A stretch of DNA of 64,000 nt, from NCBI RefSeq assembly GCF_000576635.1, contig NZ_AVFL01000025.1, positions 1 through 64,000 of the forward strand, written 5' to 3'. The stretch comes from Skermanella stibiiresistens SB22. GTDB lineage: Bacteria > Pseudomonadota > Alphaproteobacteria > Azospirillales > Azospirillaceae. This document shows positions 31,332-40,560 of this stretch, piece by piece; the first letter of the stretch is position 1, and each line of letters starts with the position of its first letter. The notes under the pieces were generated by a model that worked only from the letters and a program-made list of their open reading frames with translations, made no database searches and was not told the DNA's origin. A program made the translations under genes and the position numbers.

Positions 31332-31349
31332 CGTAACAATCCGTAACAA
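31332..31349 (+). repeat. Tandem CGTAACAA direct repeat upstream of lpxC
   Basis: Two exact CGTAACAA copies start at 31332 and 31342, one helical turn apart, about 115 bp before the lpxC start. The spacing suggests a regulator site but no family is recognised. Confidence 0.35.
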
Positions 31350-31461
31350 AGAGTGATTTGTGCTGTCGCGCGTGGCTTGTTAGGTATTAGTCGTGGGTGA
31401 CACCCACGACAGCGAAGTGCTCATCGAAGTATTGCCCACACGCCGCATAGCAGGTAATCAA

Positions 31462-32409
31462 GTGTCCGAACAAAGCCAGAATAACGAGATGACTTTTCAG
31501 CAGACGCTGAAGAACCCCATCAATTGCACCGGCATCGGCCTGCATTCGGGGTCAAAGGTCTCGATGTGCCTGAAGCCGTCGGATGTGAATACCGGCATCG
31601 TGTTCGTCAGGACCGATCAGCCAGCCGATCGCGCGACCGTCCGGGCCGACTGGGACCGGGTGACCGACACGCGCCTCTGCACGCTGATCTCCAACGACGC
31701 CGGCGTTACGATCGGTACGATCGAGCACCTGATGGCCGCCCTGCGTGGCTGCGGCATCGACAACGCGGTGATCGAGCTGAACGGCCCGGAAGTTCCGATC
31801 ATGGACGGCAGCTCCGCCCCCTTCGTGTTCCTGATAGAGTGCGCCGGCATCCAGCAGCAGGACAAGCCACGCCGGTTCATCAAGATCCTCAAGCAGGTCA
31901 CCGTCGGCGATGGCACCAAATTCGCGACCTTGACGCCGTCGCCGGTCACCGGCTTCAGCTTCGAGATCGACTTCGCCAGCGCCGCGATCGCCCGCCAGGA
32001 AGGCTACGTCAAGCTGGGCAACGGCGCGTTCAAGGCGGAACTGGCCCGGGCGCGCACCTTCGGCTTCCTTCAGGAGGTCGACCAGATGCGCAAGCTTGGT
32101 CTGGCTCGCGGCGGTTCGCTCGACAACGCCATCGTCATCAATGGCGACAAGGTGTTGAACGAGGGTGGCCTCCGCTTCACCGACGAGTTCGTGCGTCATA
32201 AGATCCTCGACAGCATCGGCGACCTGTATCTCGCCGGCGCCCCGATCATCGGCCACTTCCACGGCTGCCGCTCGGGTCATGCTTTGAACAACCAGCTCCT
32301 GCGGGCGCTGTTCGCGGACGAGACCGCCTGGACCTATGTCGACGCCGACGAGATCGGCGCGTTCCCGGCGGACTGGATGGCGGTCGAGAAGGTCGCCGCC
32401 GTCGCCTGA
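31462..32409 (+). CDS. lpxC: UDP-3-O-acyl-N-acetylglucosamine deacetylase
   Basis: A zinc deacetylase for the committed step of lipid A synthesis. The opening [16 protein letters not shown] block, the zinc-ligand helix [15 protein letters not shown], the [16 protein letters not shown] substrate loop, the second ligand block [14 protein letters not shown] (His and Asp) and the catalytic-base region [13 protein letters not shown] are all present. Start: GTG 31462 lies 7 nt after AGG and gives 315 residues. ATG 31489 (MTFQQTLK, 306 residues) matches the usual family start but has a poor ribosome site. It has its own leader and terminator. Confidence 0.96.
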   Translation: MSEQSQNNEMTFQQTLKNPINCTGIGLHSGSKVSMCLKPSDVNTGIVFVRTDQPADRATVRADWDRVTDTRLCTLISNDAGVTIGTIEHLMAALRGCGIDNAVIELNGPEVPIMDGSSAPFVFLIECAGIQQQDKPRRFIKILKQVTVGDGTKFATLTPSPVTGFSFEIDFASAAIARQEGYVKLGNGAFKAELARARTFGFLQEVDQMRKLGLARGGSLDNAIVINGDKVLNEGGLRFTDEFVRHKILDSIGDLYLAGAPIIGHFHGCRSGHALNNQLLRALFADETAWTYVDADEIGAFPADWMAVEKVAAVA

Positions 32410-32436
32410 ACGAAGGTTTGATCGGTCGGGTGGATC

Positions 32437-32473
32437 AAGGCGCCGGGAGGGTTTTTCTCCAGGCGCCTTTTTT
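32437..32473 (+). terminator. Rho-independent terminator of lpxC
   Basis: Stem AAGGCGCC (32437-32444) pairs with GGCGCCTT (32462-32469), with an inner GGAG/CTCC pairing, followed by TTTT. It also lies beyond the stop of the minus-strand sugar transferase, which converges from the other side. Confidence 0.85.
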
Positions 32474-32491
32474 CATTCCGGAGCAAGATCG

Positions 32492-33166
32492 TCAGACGCC
32501 GTCTGCCTTGATGACCACGACCACGGTTCGCCACAGGATGGTCAGGTCCTGCCAGGGCGAATAGGCCTCGACATAGGCGACATCGAACCGGATGCGATCC
32601 TCGAAGGTGGTTCGGTGACGACCGGAAACCTGCCACAACCCGGTGATCCCCGGCTTGACCCGGGCGATCGTCGTCCCCGCCCAAGCATAGGGCGCGAGTT
32701 CCCTCGGGATATAGGGACGCGGACCGACCAAGCTCATGTCGCCGACCAGCACGTTCCATAGCTGCGGCAGTTCATCCAGGCTCGACCGCCGCAGGAAGCT
32801 GCCCAGCCGTGTGACGCGTGGATCATCGCGCAGCTTGTGGTGCCGCTCGTATTCCAGCCGCAGTTCCGGGTCGGCCGCCAGCATGTGTTCCAGCCGCGCC
32901 TCGGCGTCGACATGCATGGTGCGGAACTTCAGCGCCATGAACGACCCCGCCCCCACTCCCTGTCGCCGCTGCCGAAACAGCGCCGGCCCTTGGCTTTCCA
33001 ACCTGACCGCCAGCCCGATCATCAGCAGAAGCGGCGCCAACGCCGCCAGCAGCGTGACGGCCACCAGCAGGTCGAACCCGCGCTTGACCAAGTCATAGCC
33101 CGGCGCCGGCAGCACCGGCGCGGAACCGTTCATCGGGAGAGCTATGGGATGTTGTCGGCTGGACAT
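32492..33166 (-). CDS. ExoY-like undecaprenyl-phosphate sugar-phosphate transferase
   Basis: A polyprenyl-phosphate hexose-1-phosphate transferase of the bacterial sugar transferase family, which starts an exopolysaccharide or capsule repeat unit on the lipid carrier. The 224 residues have one N-terminal hydrophobic segment (FDLLVAVTLLAALAPLLLMIGLAV, about 31-54), then GPALFRQRRQGVGAGSFMALKFRTM, the LRRSSLDELPQLWNVLVGDMSLVGPRP signature and KPGITGLWQVSGR. No Wzx/Wzy or glycosyltransferase genes flank it, so it stands alone. ATG 33166 is preceded by weakly purine-rich sequence. The sugar is probably galactose or glucose. Confidence 0.92.
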   Translation of the reverse strand: MSSRQHPIALPMNGSAPVLPAPGYDLVKRGFDLLVAVTLLAALAPLLLMIGLAVRLESQGPALFRQRRQGVGAGSFMALKFRTMHVDAEARLEHMLAADPELRLEYERHHKLRDDPRVTRLGSFLRRSSLDELPQLWNVLVGDMSLVGPRPYIPRELAPYAWAGTTIARVKPGITGLWQVSGRHRTTFEDRIRFDVAYVEAYSPWQDLTILWRTVVVVIKADGV

Positions 33167-33373
33167 GGGGATCTCTCCGATGAGCGTGTCGTTTCTGGAT
33201 CGTTAACCACACTCTACCGACCGAAGCGGAGCGCCGCTGTGAAGCGGCTTACACGACATGACCGTCATTTTCGGCGATCTTTCCTTGCCAGCATCGCGTA
33301 TCGGTTGAATTTTCCAAGTATTTGATTATAAGCAGCCTTAACCGCATTCGGCGGTATGCCATACAACGAGCCT

Positions 33374-33389
33374 GTATCAAAAAAGATAC
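33374..33389. promoter_or_regulatory. Probable operator of the toxin-antitoxin unit
   Basis: An inverted repeat GTATC-AAAAAA-GATAC lies 37 bp upstream of the toxin start, inside an AT-rich 250-bp region. HigA-type antitoxins usually repress their own operon through such short palindromes, so the location fits. Binding is inferred. Confidence 0.45.
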
Positions 33390-33425
33390 GCAAAGTTCTT
33401 GATTTCCGCGTTTAGGAGGCGCTTC

Positions 33426-33761
33426 ATGGTGTCAATGCGTCTCTACGCACGCTTCTACAGAAGCGGTTCGGGTGCGGAACCCGTCCGTGACTGGATCAAG
33501 AGCATGAGCAAGGAAGATCGACTGTCTATTGGTGAGGATATCAAGAAGGTGGAGTTTGGCTGACCAGTTGGCATGCCCACATGCCGGCCAATGGGAAATG
33601 GATTATTCGAGGTCCGCACAAGGTTAAACAACCGTATTGCTCGTATCCTTTTCTGTGTGAAGGATGGAAGTATGATTCTACTACACGGTTTCTATAAATC
33701 GACACAAACCACCCCAGCAGCCGACCTTGATTTGGCTCGAGAGCGCATGGGAAATCTCTGA
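33426..33761 (+). pseudogene. RelE/HigB-family (Gp49-like) toxin gene with an in-frame TGA
   Basis: ATG 33426 has an excellent AGGAGG at 7 nt. The frame reads MRLYARFYRSGSGAEPVRDW...KKVEFG, meets TGA at 33561-33563 (codon 46), then continues in the same frame with PVGMPTCRPMGNGLFEVRTR...RIARILF...LLHGFYKSTQTTP to the stop at 33761. Family members have Trp at the position of the TGA (FGWP), so a single TGG-to-TGA change explains it. The missing C-terminal half would contain the RNase active-site residues. The second half has no usable ribosome site. The gene is probably dead, although a sequencing error or read-through is not excluded. The antitoxin gene follows. Confidence 0.85.
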
Positions 33762-33815
33762 ACGCCGAGATAGCTCACATCAACTGGTAAATCGCAACGA
33801 TAGGGCATCAGCGTC

Positions 33816-34121
33816 ATGGAACCGGAAAATCCACACATCGGATCATCACTCGATGATCTGTTGGCCGAGGATGGAACGCTGGCCGAGGTTAATCAACGCG
33901 CGATCAAAGCGGTGCTGGCATGGCAGATAAACCAAGCGATGGAAGAAAAAGGCCTCACGAAGACGGCCATGGCCGAACGCATGAACACCAGTAGGGCGGC
34001 ACTTGACCGGTTGCTCGACCCCGCCAATCCCTCGGTCACGCTCGCCACACTCGACCGCGCCGCCAGCGTGCTTGGAAAGCGATTGGCGATCGATTTGGTC
34101 GATCATATACCTCCACGATAG
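33816..34121 (+). CDS. HigA-like XRE-family antitoxin
   Basis: A 101-residue protein with a helix-turn-helix of the Cro/CI type (LAWQINQAMEEKGLTKTAMAERMNTSRAALDRLLDP, about residues 31-66). Such proteins neutralise RelE/HigB toxins and repress the operon. The toxin-then-antitoxin order is that of higBA. The gap to the toxin is 54 bp and the ribosome site is weak. Since the toxin is interrupted, this is an orphaned but intact antitoxin. Codon use is less GC-rich than in the neighbours, suggesting acquisition. Confidence 0.8.
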   Translation: MEPENPHIGSSLDDLLAEDGTLAEVNQRAIKAVLAWQINQAMEEKGLTKTAMAERMNTSRAALDRLLDPANPSVTLATLDRAASVLGKRLAIDLVDHIPPR

Positions 34122-34302
34122 AATCGAGCGAGCATCGGCCCCTCCGAACCGGCCAGGCCCATGCGCCAATCCGAGGAGCCCGAGCATGGATCGTTCGGCG
34201 GCGATGTCTTGTTTCCCATCGGCGCCCATCGTGTAGGCTGGCGATCTCCCGGCCCACGATCCCTGATCCTCTCGGCATCGATCTTCTCGGAAGGAGCCTT
34301 CA

Positions 34303-34887
34303 ATGACCGACCAGCAGACACCGCTTCGCGTCGTCGGGATTTCCGGCAGCTTGCGCAAGGCCTCGCTCAACAGCGCGTCGCTGCGGGCGGCGCGCGATCT
34401 GGCGCCGCCGGATATGGCGATCGATATCTTCGACATCGCGGACATCCCGCTCTACAACGACGACATCAGGACGGAAAACGGCTATCCCGAGTCGGTTCAA
34501 GCCTTCCGCGACGCTTTGAAAGCCGCCGACGGCGTGCTGATCGCGACGCCGGAATACAACTACTCCATACCCGGCGTGCTCAAGAACGCGATCGACTGGG
34601 CGTCGCGCCCGCCGGAACAGCCATTCGACGCCAAGCCGATCGCCATCATGGGCGCCAGCCCGGGCGTTCTTGGGACATCCCGTGCCCAATATCACCTGCG
34701 CCAGTGCTTCGTGTACCTGAATGGATTCGTCATGAACCGGCCCGAGGTGATGATCGGGCAAGCGAATTCCAAGTTCGATCCCGAAGGGAAACTGACCGAT
34801 CAAGGGACGATCGATTTCCTCAAGGGCTTCCTCGTCACGCTCGCCGACCATATACGCTACCACCAACGTGCTAAATCAAGGCATTAG
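34303..34887 (+). CDS. NAD(P)H-dependent FMN reductase (ChrR/YieF-like flavodoxin fold)
   Basis: A soluble flavoprotein of 194 residues that reduces FMN, quinones or chromate with NAD(P)H. The phosphate-binding loop GISGSLRKASLNSASLRAA (about residues 12-30), the TPEYNYSIPGVLKNAIDW flavin block and the GASPGVLGTSRAQYHLRQ segment are diagnostic of the NADPH_FMN_red family. ATG 34303 has a strong GAAGGAG site. It is monocistronic, upstream of the glutathione-dependent formaldehyde dehydrogenase. The in vivo substrate is not deducible. Confidence 0.92.
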   Translation: MTDQQTPLRVVGISGSLRKASLNSASLRAARDLAPPDMAIDIFDIADIPLYNDDIRTENGYPESVQAFRDALKAADGVLIATPEYNYSIPGVLKNAIDWASRPPEQPFDAKPIAIMGASPGVLGTSRAQYHLRQCFVYLNGFVMNRPEVMIGQANSKFDPEGKLTDQGTIDFLKGFLVTLADHIRYHQRAKSRH

Positions 34888-34972
34888 ACGGTTGGATGGT
34901 TGACCTCTCCGGACGAATGGTCAACGATCGCCGCACAAGGGATAGAATGTCTCGGTTGGGAGGGATGAACTA

Positions 34973-36082
<1,110 letters not shown>

Positions 36083-36100
36083 ACCTGAAGGCTCGGGAAA

Positions 36101-36145
36101 ACAAAACGCCCGCGCGTCGATCGACGCGCGGGCGTTTTGTCTTTC
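36101..36145. terminator. Perfect 40-bp palindromic bidirectional terminator
   Basis: Bases 36101-36120 are the exact reverse complement of 36121-36140, starting ACAAAACGCC and ending GGCGTTTTGT. As RNA this is an 18-bp stem with a 4-nt loop followed by CTTTC. The symmetry lets it serve both frmA and the minus-strand gene whose stop is at 36160. Confidence 0.85.
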
Positions 36146-36159
36146 AAGACACCGTCGCC

Positions 36160-36498
36160 TCAGATGCCCGAGCGTCCCGGCCGTCCGCGGGGAGGAAAGC
36201 GGCTGGATGTCGACCGCAGCTCCTGCCGCGTTCCCGTGTCGTCGTCATCGTCGGAATTGCGCGCCGACTGGCGCTCCCGCTTGTTTTCCGCCTCGGCGCT
36301 GGCGATCGTCGCCTCCATCTCCCGAATTCGCTCCTTCAGGGGAGCGATCACCGATCCATCTGGCTTGCGGGCGATGAACTGTTCCAGATCGTGCCTCAGC
36401 CTGGCGAGTTGGCTCTTCAATAGCGGCACATTGGGTTTGGCGTTGGGATTGGGCTTGCCACCTCCAACACGGTAGGCTTGCTCCTCGTATTTGCTCAC
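36160..36498 (-). CDS. Small hydrophilic coiled-coil protein of unknown function
   Basis: About 112 residues starting at GTG 36498 (VSKYEEQAYRVGGG), which sits 6 nt after a perfect AGGAGG. The middle is a heptad-like charged helix (LLKSQLARLRHDLEQFIARK...LKERIREMEATIASAEAENKRE). The tail is Asp-rich then Arg/Pro-rich (DDDDDTG...PPRGRPGRSG). No domain is recognised. It is convergent with frmA across the palindromic terminator. Confidence 0.7.
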   Translation of the reverse strand: MSKYEEQAYRVGGGKPNPNAKPNVPLLKSQLARLRHDLEQFIARKPDGSVIAPLKERIREMEATIASAEAENKRERQSARNSDDDDDTGTRQELRSTSSRFPPRGRPGRSGI

Positions 36499-36672
36499 GG
36501 TATCCCTCCTGGTTCGACCCAACAATACACGGGGATCGTCCGGTATACCATCCCACACGAAAGAGACATGCTAAGGGCCGGTGGGAGGCGTCTCGACCTA
36601 CCGTAAGATGCTTTGACCCCTGGGTCACGAGGTTTAGGCTGCCGATCTTCCCAAGACGCCCGGAGGCGTGAC

Positions 36673-37116
36673 ATGACGGACCTGGATCCAGACGCCCTGC
36701 TGACTCCAAAGGATATCCACGAGTTGATCGAGGAGAAGGAACGGAAACAGGCCCGCGAGGCCATGGAGGCGCGCAAGCATCTGGCATTGGAACAGGAACA
36801 TCTGCACGCGGCATTCCTTGAGCGGGAACTTCTGCCCGACGTCAAACACCGTTTCTCAACGGCGGTTCGGAAGGCGGTTGAACGTGGGGACAAGGAGTTG
36901 ATGATCCTCCATTTTCCCAGTTCATGGTGCACGGACGGCGGACGCGCCATCAACAACACCGAGCCGGAATGGCCGGAGACCCTGACCGGCTACGCCAAGC
37001 GGGCCTATGACTTCTTCGAAGCGGAACTCGCCCCGGTGGGTTATCGGCTGTCCGCCCAGATCCTGAGCTTTCCAGGCGGCCTGCCGGGGGATGTCGGCAT
37101 CTTCGTCAAATGGTGA
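36673..37116 (+). CDS. Hypothetical cytosolic protein with N-terminal coiled coil
   Basis: 147 residues; ATG 36673 follows GGAGG at 6 nt. Residues 14-65 are strongly charged and helical (IHELIEEKERKQAREAMEARK...). The C-terminal half looks globular, with WCTDGGRAINNTEPEWPETLTGYAKRAYDFFE and a closing GLPGDVGIFVKW. No known family is recognised. It is a single gene between two minus-strand genes. Coding is supported by the ribosome site and codon use. Confidence 0.7.
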   Translation: MTDLDPDALLTPKDIHELIEEKERKQAREAMEARKHLALEQEHLHAAFLERELLPDVKHRFSTAVRKAVERGDKELMILHFPSSWCTDGGRAINNTEPEWPETLTGYAKRAYDFFEAELAPVGYRLSAQILSFPGGLPGDVGIFVKW

Positions 37117-37159
37117 GGGGAAGACCGGCGGACGCCAGCCTTCCCCCGCCGCGGTGTTA

Positions 37160-38170
37160 TCAGGCCTGCTGAACGGCCGACAGGACCCAGCCGCCGCCAG
37201 CGGGACGCTGGAAGGTCCAGACCTCGACCGCCTCGACCGGCTTGGAGCGGTCGCCGTCGATCACGGCGTCGTCGCTCCGCTGGACGGTGTAGTCGACCAG
37301 CGAATAGCGCAGCGCGACGGTGGCATAGTCGACCGCACCCTCGCGCCACGATTCGGCCAGATCACCCTGGACCAGCTTGACGTCCTCGATACGGTTGACG
37401 ACACCGCGCGCGGCGTTGGCGTCCAGTTCCTCGGTGAAGTACGAAATCACCTCGGGAGTCGTCAGCGACCGCAGCGCCGCCTTGTCCTCTCGGCCATAGG
37501 CGGTCTGGATCTCGCGCAGCAGCCGCTCGAACGACTCATAGTCGCTCGGACCGATGCCGACGCCATCGACGCCCTTGGGGGTCGTGGCCGGCCGGGCGGC
37601 GCGCCCGCCTCCACCCATCATTCCGCCCAGGGGACCACCCATCGGCCCGCCCTGCGACCGGGGAGGAGCGCCGTCGCGGTTCAACGGAGCCCCCGCCCCG
37701 GCATAGGCTGGCCGGTTGCGGCTCTTGAAGAAGCGCACCGCCATCCAGATCAGGCCACCGATCAGGGCCACCTGGAGCAGAAGCCCCAGCATCGAGGCGA
37801 AACCACCCATGCCGCCGAGGAAACCGCCGCCCAGCAGCATACCGATCAGACCGGCGCCCAACAGGCCGCCGGCCAAGCCGCCGAAGAAGCCGCGGTTGGC
37901 GGGAGCGCCGGGCCGCTGCATGCCGGGAGCGCCGGGTTGGGTCGCGGCGGGACCCGCCGCCGGCCGGTCGGTGGCCGAGCGCTGCATCGGGGCCGCCGCG
38001 TTGGGCGCCGTGGTGGTCGTGGCGGGCGCGTCATAGGTTCGGGCGCCGCGGCTGCCGAAGCTGCCTCCCTTGCCGGGACGGGCTTCCACCACCGAGGTCG
38101 CGGCGAGCGTCAGCACCGCTGCGAGAACGACGAGCGCCTTGCCGCGCCGGGACTTTGTGATCTGTGTCAT
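37160..38170 (-). CDS. Tim44-domain membrane protein
   Basis: 336 residues. An N-terminal signal-like segment (ALVVLAAVLTLAATSVVEA, residues 11-29) is followed by a Pro/Ala/Thr-rich spacer, a glycine-rich membrane region (FFGGLAGGLLGAGLIGMLLGGG...LLLQVALIGGLIWMAVRFF, about 94-145), another low-complexity spacer, then a Tim44-like domain (FERLLREIQTAYGREDKAALRSLTTPEVISYFTEEL to the end). Bacterial Tim44-domain proteins of this layout are common in alphaproteobacteria; their function is poorly defined and membrane-associated. ATG 38170 follows GAAGCAGG. Confidence 0.88.
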   Translation of the reverse strand: MTQITKSRRGKALVVLAAVLTLAATSVVEARPGKGGSFGSRGARTYDAPATTTTAPNAAAPMQRSATDRPAAGPAATQPGAPGMQRPGAPANRGFFGGLAGGLLGAGLIGMLLGGGFLGGMGGFASMLGLLLQVALIGGLIWMAVRFFKSRNRPAYAGAGAPLNRDGAPPRSQGGPMGGPLGGMMGGGGRAARPATTPKGVDGVGIGPSDYESFERLLREIQTAYGREDKAALRSLTTPEVISYFTEELDANAARGVVNRIEDVKLVQGDLAESWREGAVDYATVALRYSLVDYTVQRSDDAVIDGDRSKPVEAVEVWTFQRPAGGGWVLSAVQQA

Positions 38171-38232
38171 GACCTGCTTCTATGAGGGTCTTGTTATTCG
38201 TAGCCCCCTATATGGGTCTCGTGACCGAGATT

Positions 38233-38568
38233 TCAGCGCTTGAATATGCCATCGCGCGCCGACGAGGCCTGCCGAGCCAGATCGGCCCGCCACTCCCAGT
38301 AGCTGGCGCCGGTGTCGGCGATCTCGCCAAAGCCACGCGCGGGCCTCGTCCGCTCCGAGAAAGGATCGCTCGGGGGCAGTGACGATCCCAGCAATCGCCG
38401 GTCATCCGGCAGCGGCGTCAGGTTGCCGGTATGATTCGGCGCCCCGAAAGCATCCTGATAGGTATCGTAGGGTGTCACACCCTGGGCGAATGCTGGCGCG
38501 GGAATCGAGGTCGGAGGAATCAGGAACAGGACAAGGCCACACAGGGCGTGGCGGACTGGCATGGGCAT
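38233..38568 (-). CDS. Small secreted protein of unknown function
   Basis: 111 residues starting at ATG 38568, 7 nt after GGAGG. A Sec signal peptide is clear: MPMPVRHALCGLVLFLIPPT then SIPAPAFA, with predicted cleavage after AFA (about residue 29). The mature part is short, without cysteines, and rich in polar residues (GVTPYDTYQDAFGAPNHTGNL, then an Arg-rich end). No family recognised. Probably periplasmic. Confidence 0.65.
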   Translation of the reverse strand: MPMPVRHALCGLVLFLIPPTSIPAPAFAQGVTPYDTYQDAFGAPNHTGNLTPLPDDRRLLGSSLPPSDPFSERTRPARGFGEIADTGASYWEWRADLARQASSARDGIFKR

Positions 38569-38673
38569 GGAGACGCCTCCGGATTTCGCTACCCGAAGCC
38601 TAACCCGCCGGTCCGCCTCAGCCATCGGACGCGCCGGAGGTATCGCCCATGACCCCCGAACCCCATCGACGGG

Positions 38674-38916
38674 TCAAAGGGGATAGATCACCCTATCGTC
38701 GTTCAACAGACGGAAGTCGCCGCTCCCAGGGGGCGAACGCGTCAGGACGATGCTGACACCCCTGCTCCGCAAGGTGTCCAGCACGTTGGCGACGGCATCG
38801 ATGTCGCAGTCCGCGATCGGCAGCAACCTGTTCAACTCCCCGATCGTGACGCAGCCCTGCCGACGGCCGATATCAAGCAGCCTCAACAGCGGAAAACTAC
38901 GGTCAACCGTGGCCAT
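38674..38916 (-). CDS. Free-standing sigma-70 region 1.1-like domain protein
   Basis: An 80-residue protein; ATG 38916 lies 8 nt after GGAG. Residues 9-58 (LLRLLDIGRRQGCVTIGELNRLLP...IDAVANVLDTLRSRGVSIV) follow the pattern of region 1.1 of primary sigma factors, for example the LLxxGKEQGYLTYAEVNDHLP segment of E. coli RpoD. In RpoD this domain blocks premature DNA binding. Here it is encoded alone, with no sigma core attached. The function of a detached domain is unknown. The similarity is by eye and needs a profile search. AT-rich DNA with TTAACCAT lies upstream. Confidence 0.65.
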   Translation of the reverse strand: MATVDRSFPLLRLLDIGRRQGCVTIGELNRLLPIADCDIDAVANVLDTLRSRGVSIVLTRSPPGSGDFRLLNDDRVIYPL

Positions 38917-39110
38917 GACAGGATCTCCACCCTCGTTACAGTCAAGCGATTCAACACGTTAACCATGATTTTGTCGCGTCCGCCGTCCACAAGCCCCCTC
39001 TCCTTATGGATTAGACTTCGCCAAATGATCACCAACAGGCGCGTCGACTCATTTGATTCGGACGGTCCGCGTCGATAGAACCGCGCAAAATCATCTCAGG
39101 GGAAACTCCC

Positions 39111-40550
39111 ATGGTTGGGCTTTTCGGCATCATTTTATCTCTCGTATTGCTTATGTATTTGGCATACAGAGGCATCACCGTACTCATCCTGGCGCCTTTG
39201 CTTGCCGTCATGGCGGTTTTGTTCGCGGGCGATCTCCCTCTGCTGGCGACCTACACCCAGGTCTTCATGACCGCGGCCGGCCGGTTCGTGACGACGTATT
39301 TCCCGCTCTTCCTGCTCGGCGCCCTGTTCGGCAAGCTGATGGACGACAGCGGCTCCGCCCGCGCCATCGCCCATTGGATCGTCCAGAAACTGGGAGCGGA
39401 GCGGTCGATCCTCGCGGTCGTGCTCGCCTGCGGTATCCTGACCTATGGCGGCGTCTCGCTGTTCGTGGTGGCTTTCGCGGTCTATCCGATCGCGGTGGCG
39501 CTGTTCCGCGAAGCCGAGATCCCCAAGCGGCTGATACCCGGCGCCATCGCGCTGGGCTCCTTCACCTTCACCATGACGGCGCTGCCCGGCACGCCCGCGA
39601 TCCAGAACTTGATCCCGATGCCCTATTTCGGCACCGACGCCTTCGCGGCGCCGGGACTGGGCATCATGGCCGCCGCGATCATGCTGGTCGGCGGAACGGC
39701 GTGGCTGGGCTGGCGCCACCATCGCGCCCACGCCGCCGGTGAAGGTTATGGTAATCACGCCGACGATCCGGCCACCGCGTCCGGCGTGAGCCCGCGCCCG
39801 CGTTCGGTGGGCGCCATGGCGATCGACCAGGAGGAGGTCGGAGCTCCCGGAATCCTCGTCGCCGTCCTGCCGATCGTGCTGGTCATCGCGCTGAACTACG
39901 TCTTCACCAACCACCTCATCCCGACCTGGGACACCGGATATCTGGCGGAGCCAAAATACGGCGCCACCACCGTCAACAAGGTCCAGGGCACCTGGGCCAT
40001 CATCATCGCCCTGGTGATCAGCAGCGTCGCGGTCGCCGCCCTCAACTGGCGGGTGCTGCGCGACCGGATCGCCTCCTCGATCAACGACGGCGCCATGGGC
40101 TCGCTGCTGCCGATCTTCAACACGGCGTCGGAGGTCGGCTATGGCGCGGTGATCGCGTCACTGGCGGCCTTCGCCATCCTTCGCGACGCCGTGCTCAACC
40201 TGTCGCCCGACAACCCGCTGATCTCGCTGGCGGTCGCGGTCAACGTGCTGGCCGGCGTGACCGGCTCCGCATCCGGCGGCATGAGCATCGCGCTGGAAAC
40301 GCTGGGCGCCACCTACGCCCAACTCGGCCAGGCGGCGGGCATCAATCCCGAACTGCTGCACCGGGTCACCGCGATCTCGTCCGGCGGCTTCGACGCCCTG
40401 CCCCACAACGGCGCCGTCATCACGCTGCTGGCGATCTGCAAGCTGACCCACCGCCAATCCTATGTGGACATCCTGGTGGTCGCGGTCGCGATCCCGGTCA
40501 CGTCGCTGATCGCGGTCATCACCTTGGGAACGATGCTCGGCTCCTTCTGA
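39111..40550 (+). CDS. GntP-family permease (gluconate/hydroxybutyrate-type H+ symporter)
   Basis: A 479-residue inner-membrane transporter with about 12-14 hydrophobic segments. It opens VGLFGIILSLVLLMYLAYRGITVLILAPLLA as in GntP/BhbP permeases. The conserved FTMTALPGTPAIQNLIP block and the terminal GGFDALPHNGAVITLLAICKLTH block are present. Members import gluconate, D-serine or 3-hydroxybutyrate; the related small-acid branch seems likelier here, but the substrate is unproved. ATG 39111 follows CAGGGGAA. The stop is 10 bp from the stop of the convergent sigma-54 activator, which might control it. Confidence 0.9.
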   Translation: MVGLFGIILSLVLLMYLAYRGITVLILAPLLAVMAVLFAGDLPLLATYTQVFMTAAGRFVTTYFPLFLLGALFGKLMDDSGSARAIAHWIVQKLGAERSILAVVLACGILTYGGVSLFVVAFAVYPIAVALFREAEIPKRLIPGAIALGSFTFTMTALPGTPAIQNLIPMPYFGTDAFAAPGLGIMAAAIMLVGGTAWLGWRHHRAHAAGEGYGNHADDPATASGVSPRPRSVGAMAIDQEEVGAPGILVAVLPIVLVIALNYVFTNHLIPTWDTGYLAEPKYGATTVNKVQGTWAIIIALVISSVAVAALNWRVLRDRIASSINDGAMGSLLPIFNTASEVGYGAVIASLAAFAILRDAVLNLSPDNPLISLAVAVNVLAGVTGSASGGMSIALETLGATYAQLGQAAGINPELLHRVTAISSGGFDALPHNGAVITLLAICKLTHRQSYVDILVVAVAIPVTSLIAVITLGTMLGSF

Positions 40551-40560
40551 CACGCCGGTT

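Noticed and set aside
33573-33761. A separate 62-residue gene after the toxin
   Set aside because: It is in the same frame as the toxin, matches its C-terminal half and has no ribosome site, so it is part of the interrupted toxin gene.
39111-40550. Short-chain fatty acid or TRAP-type transporter in place of GntP
   Set aside because: No TRAP partner subunits are present, and the ALPGTPAIQNLIP and LPHNGAVITLL blocks fit GntP.
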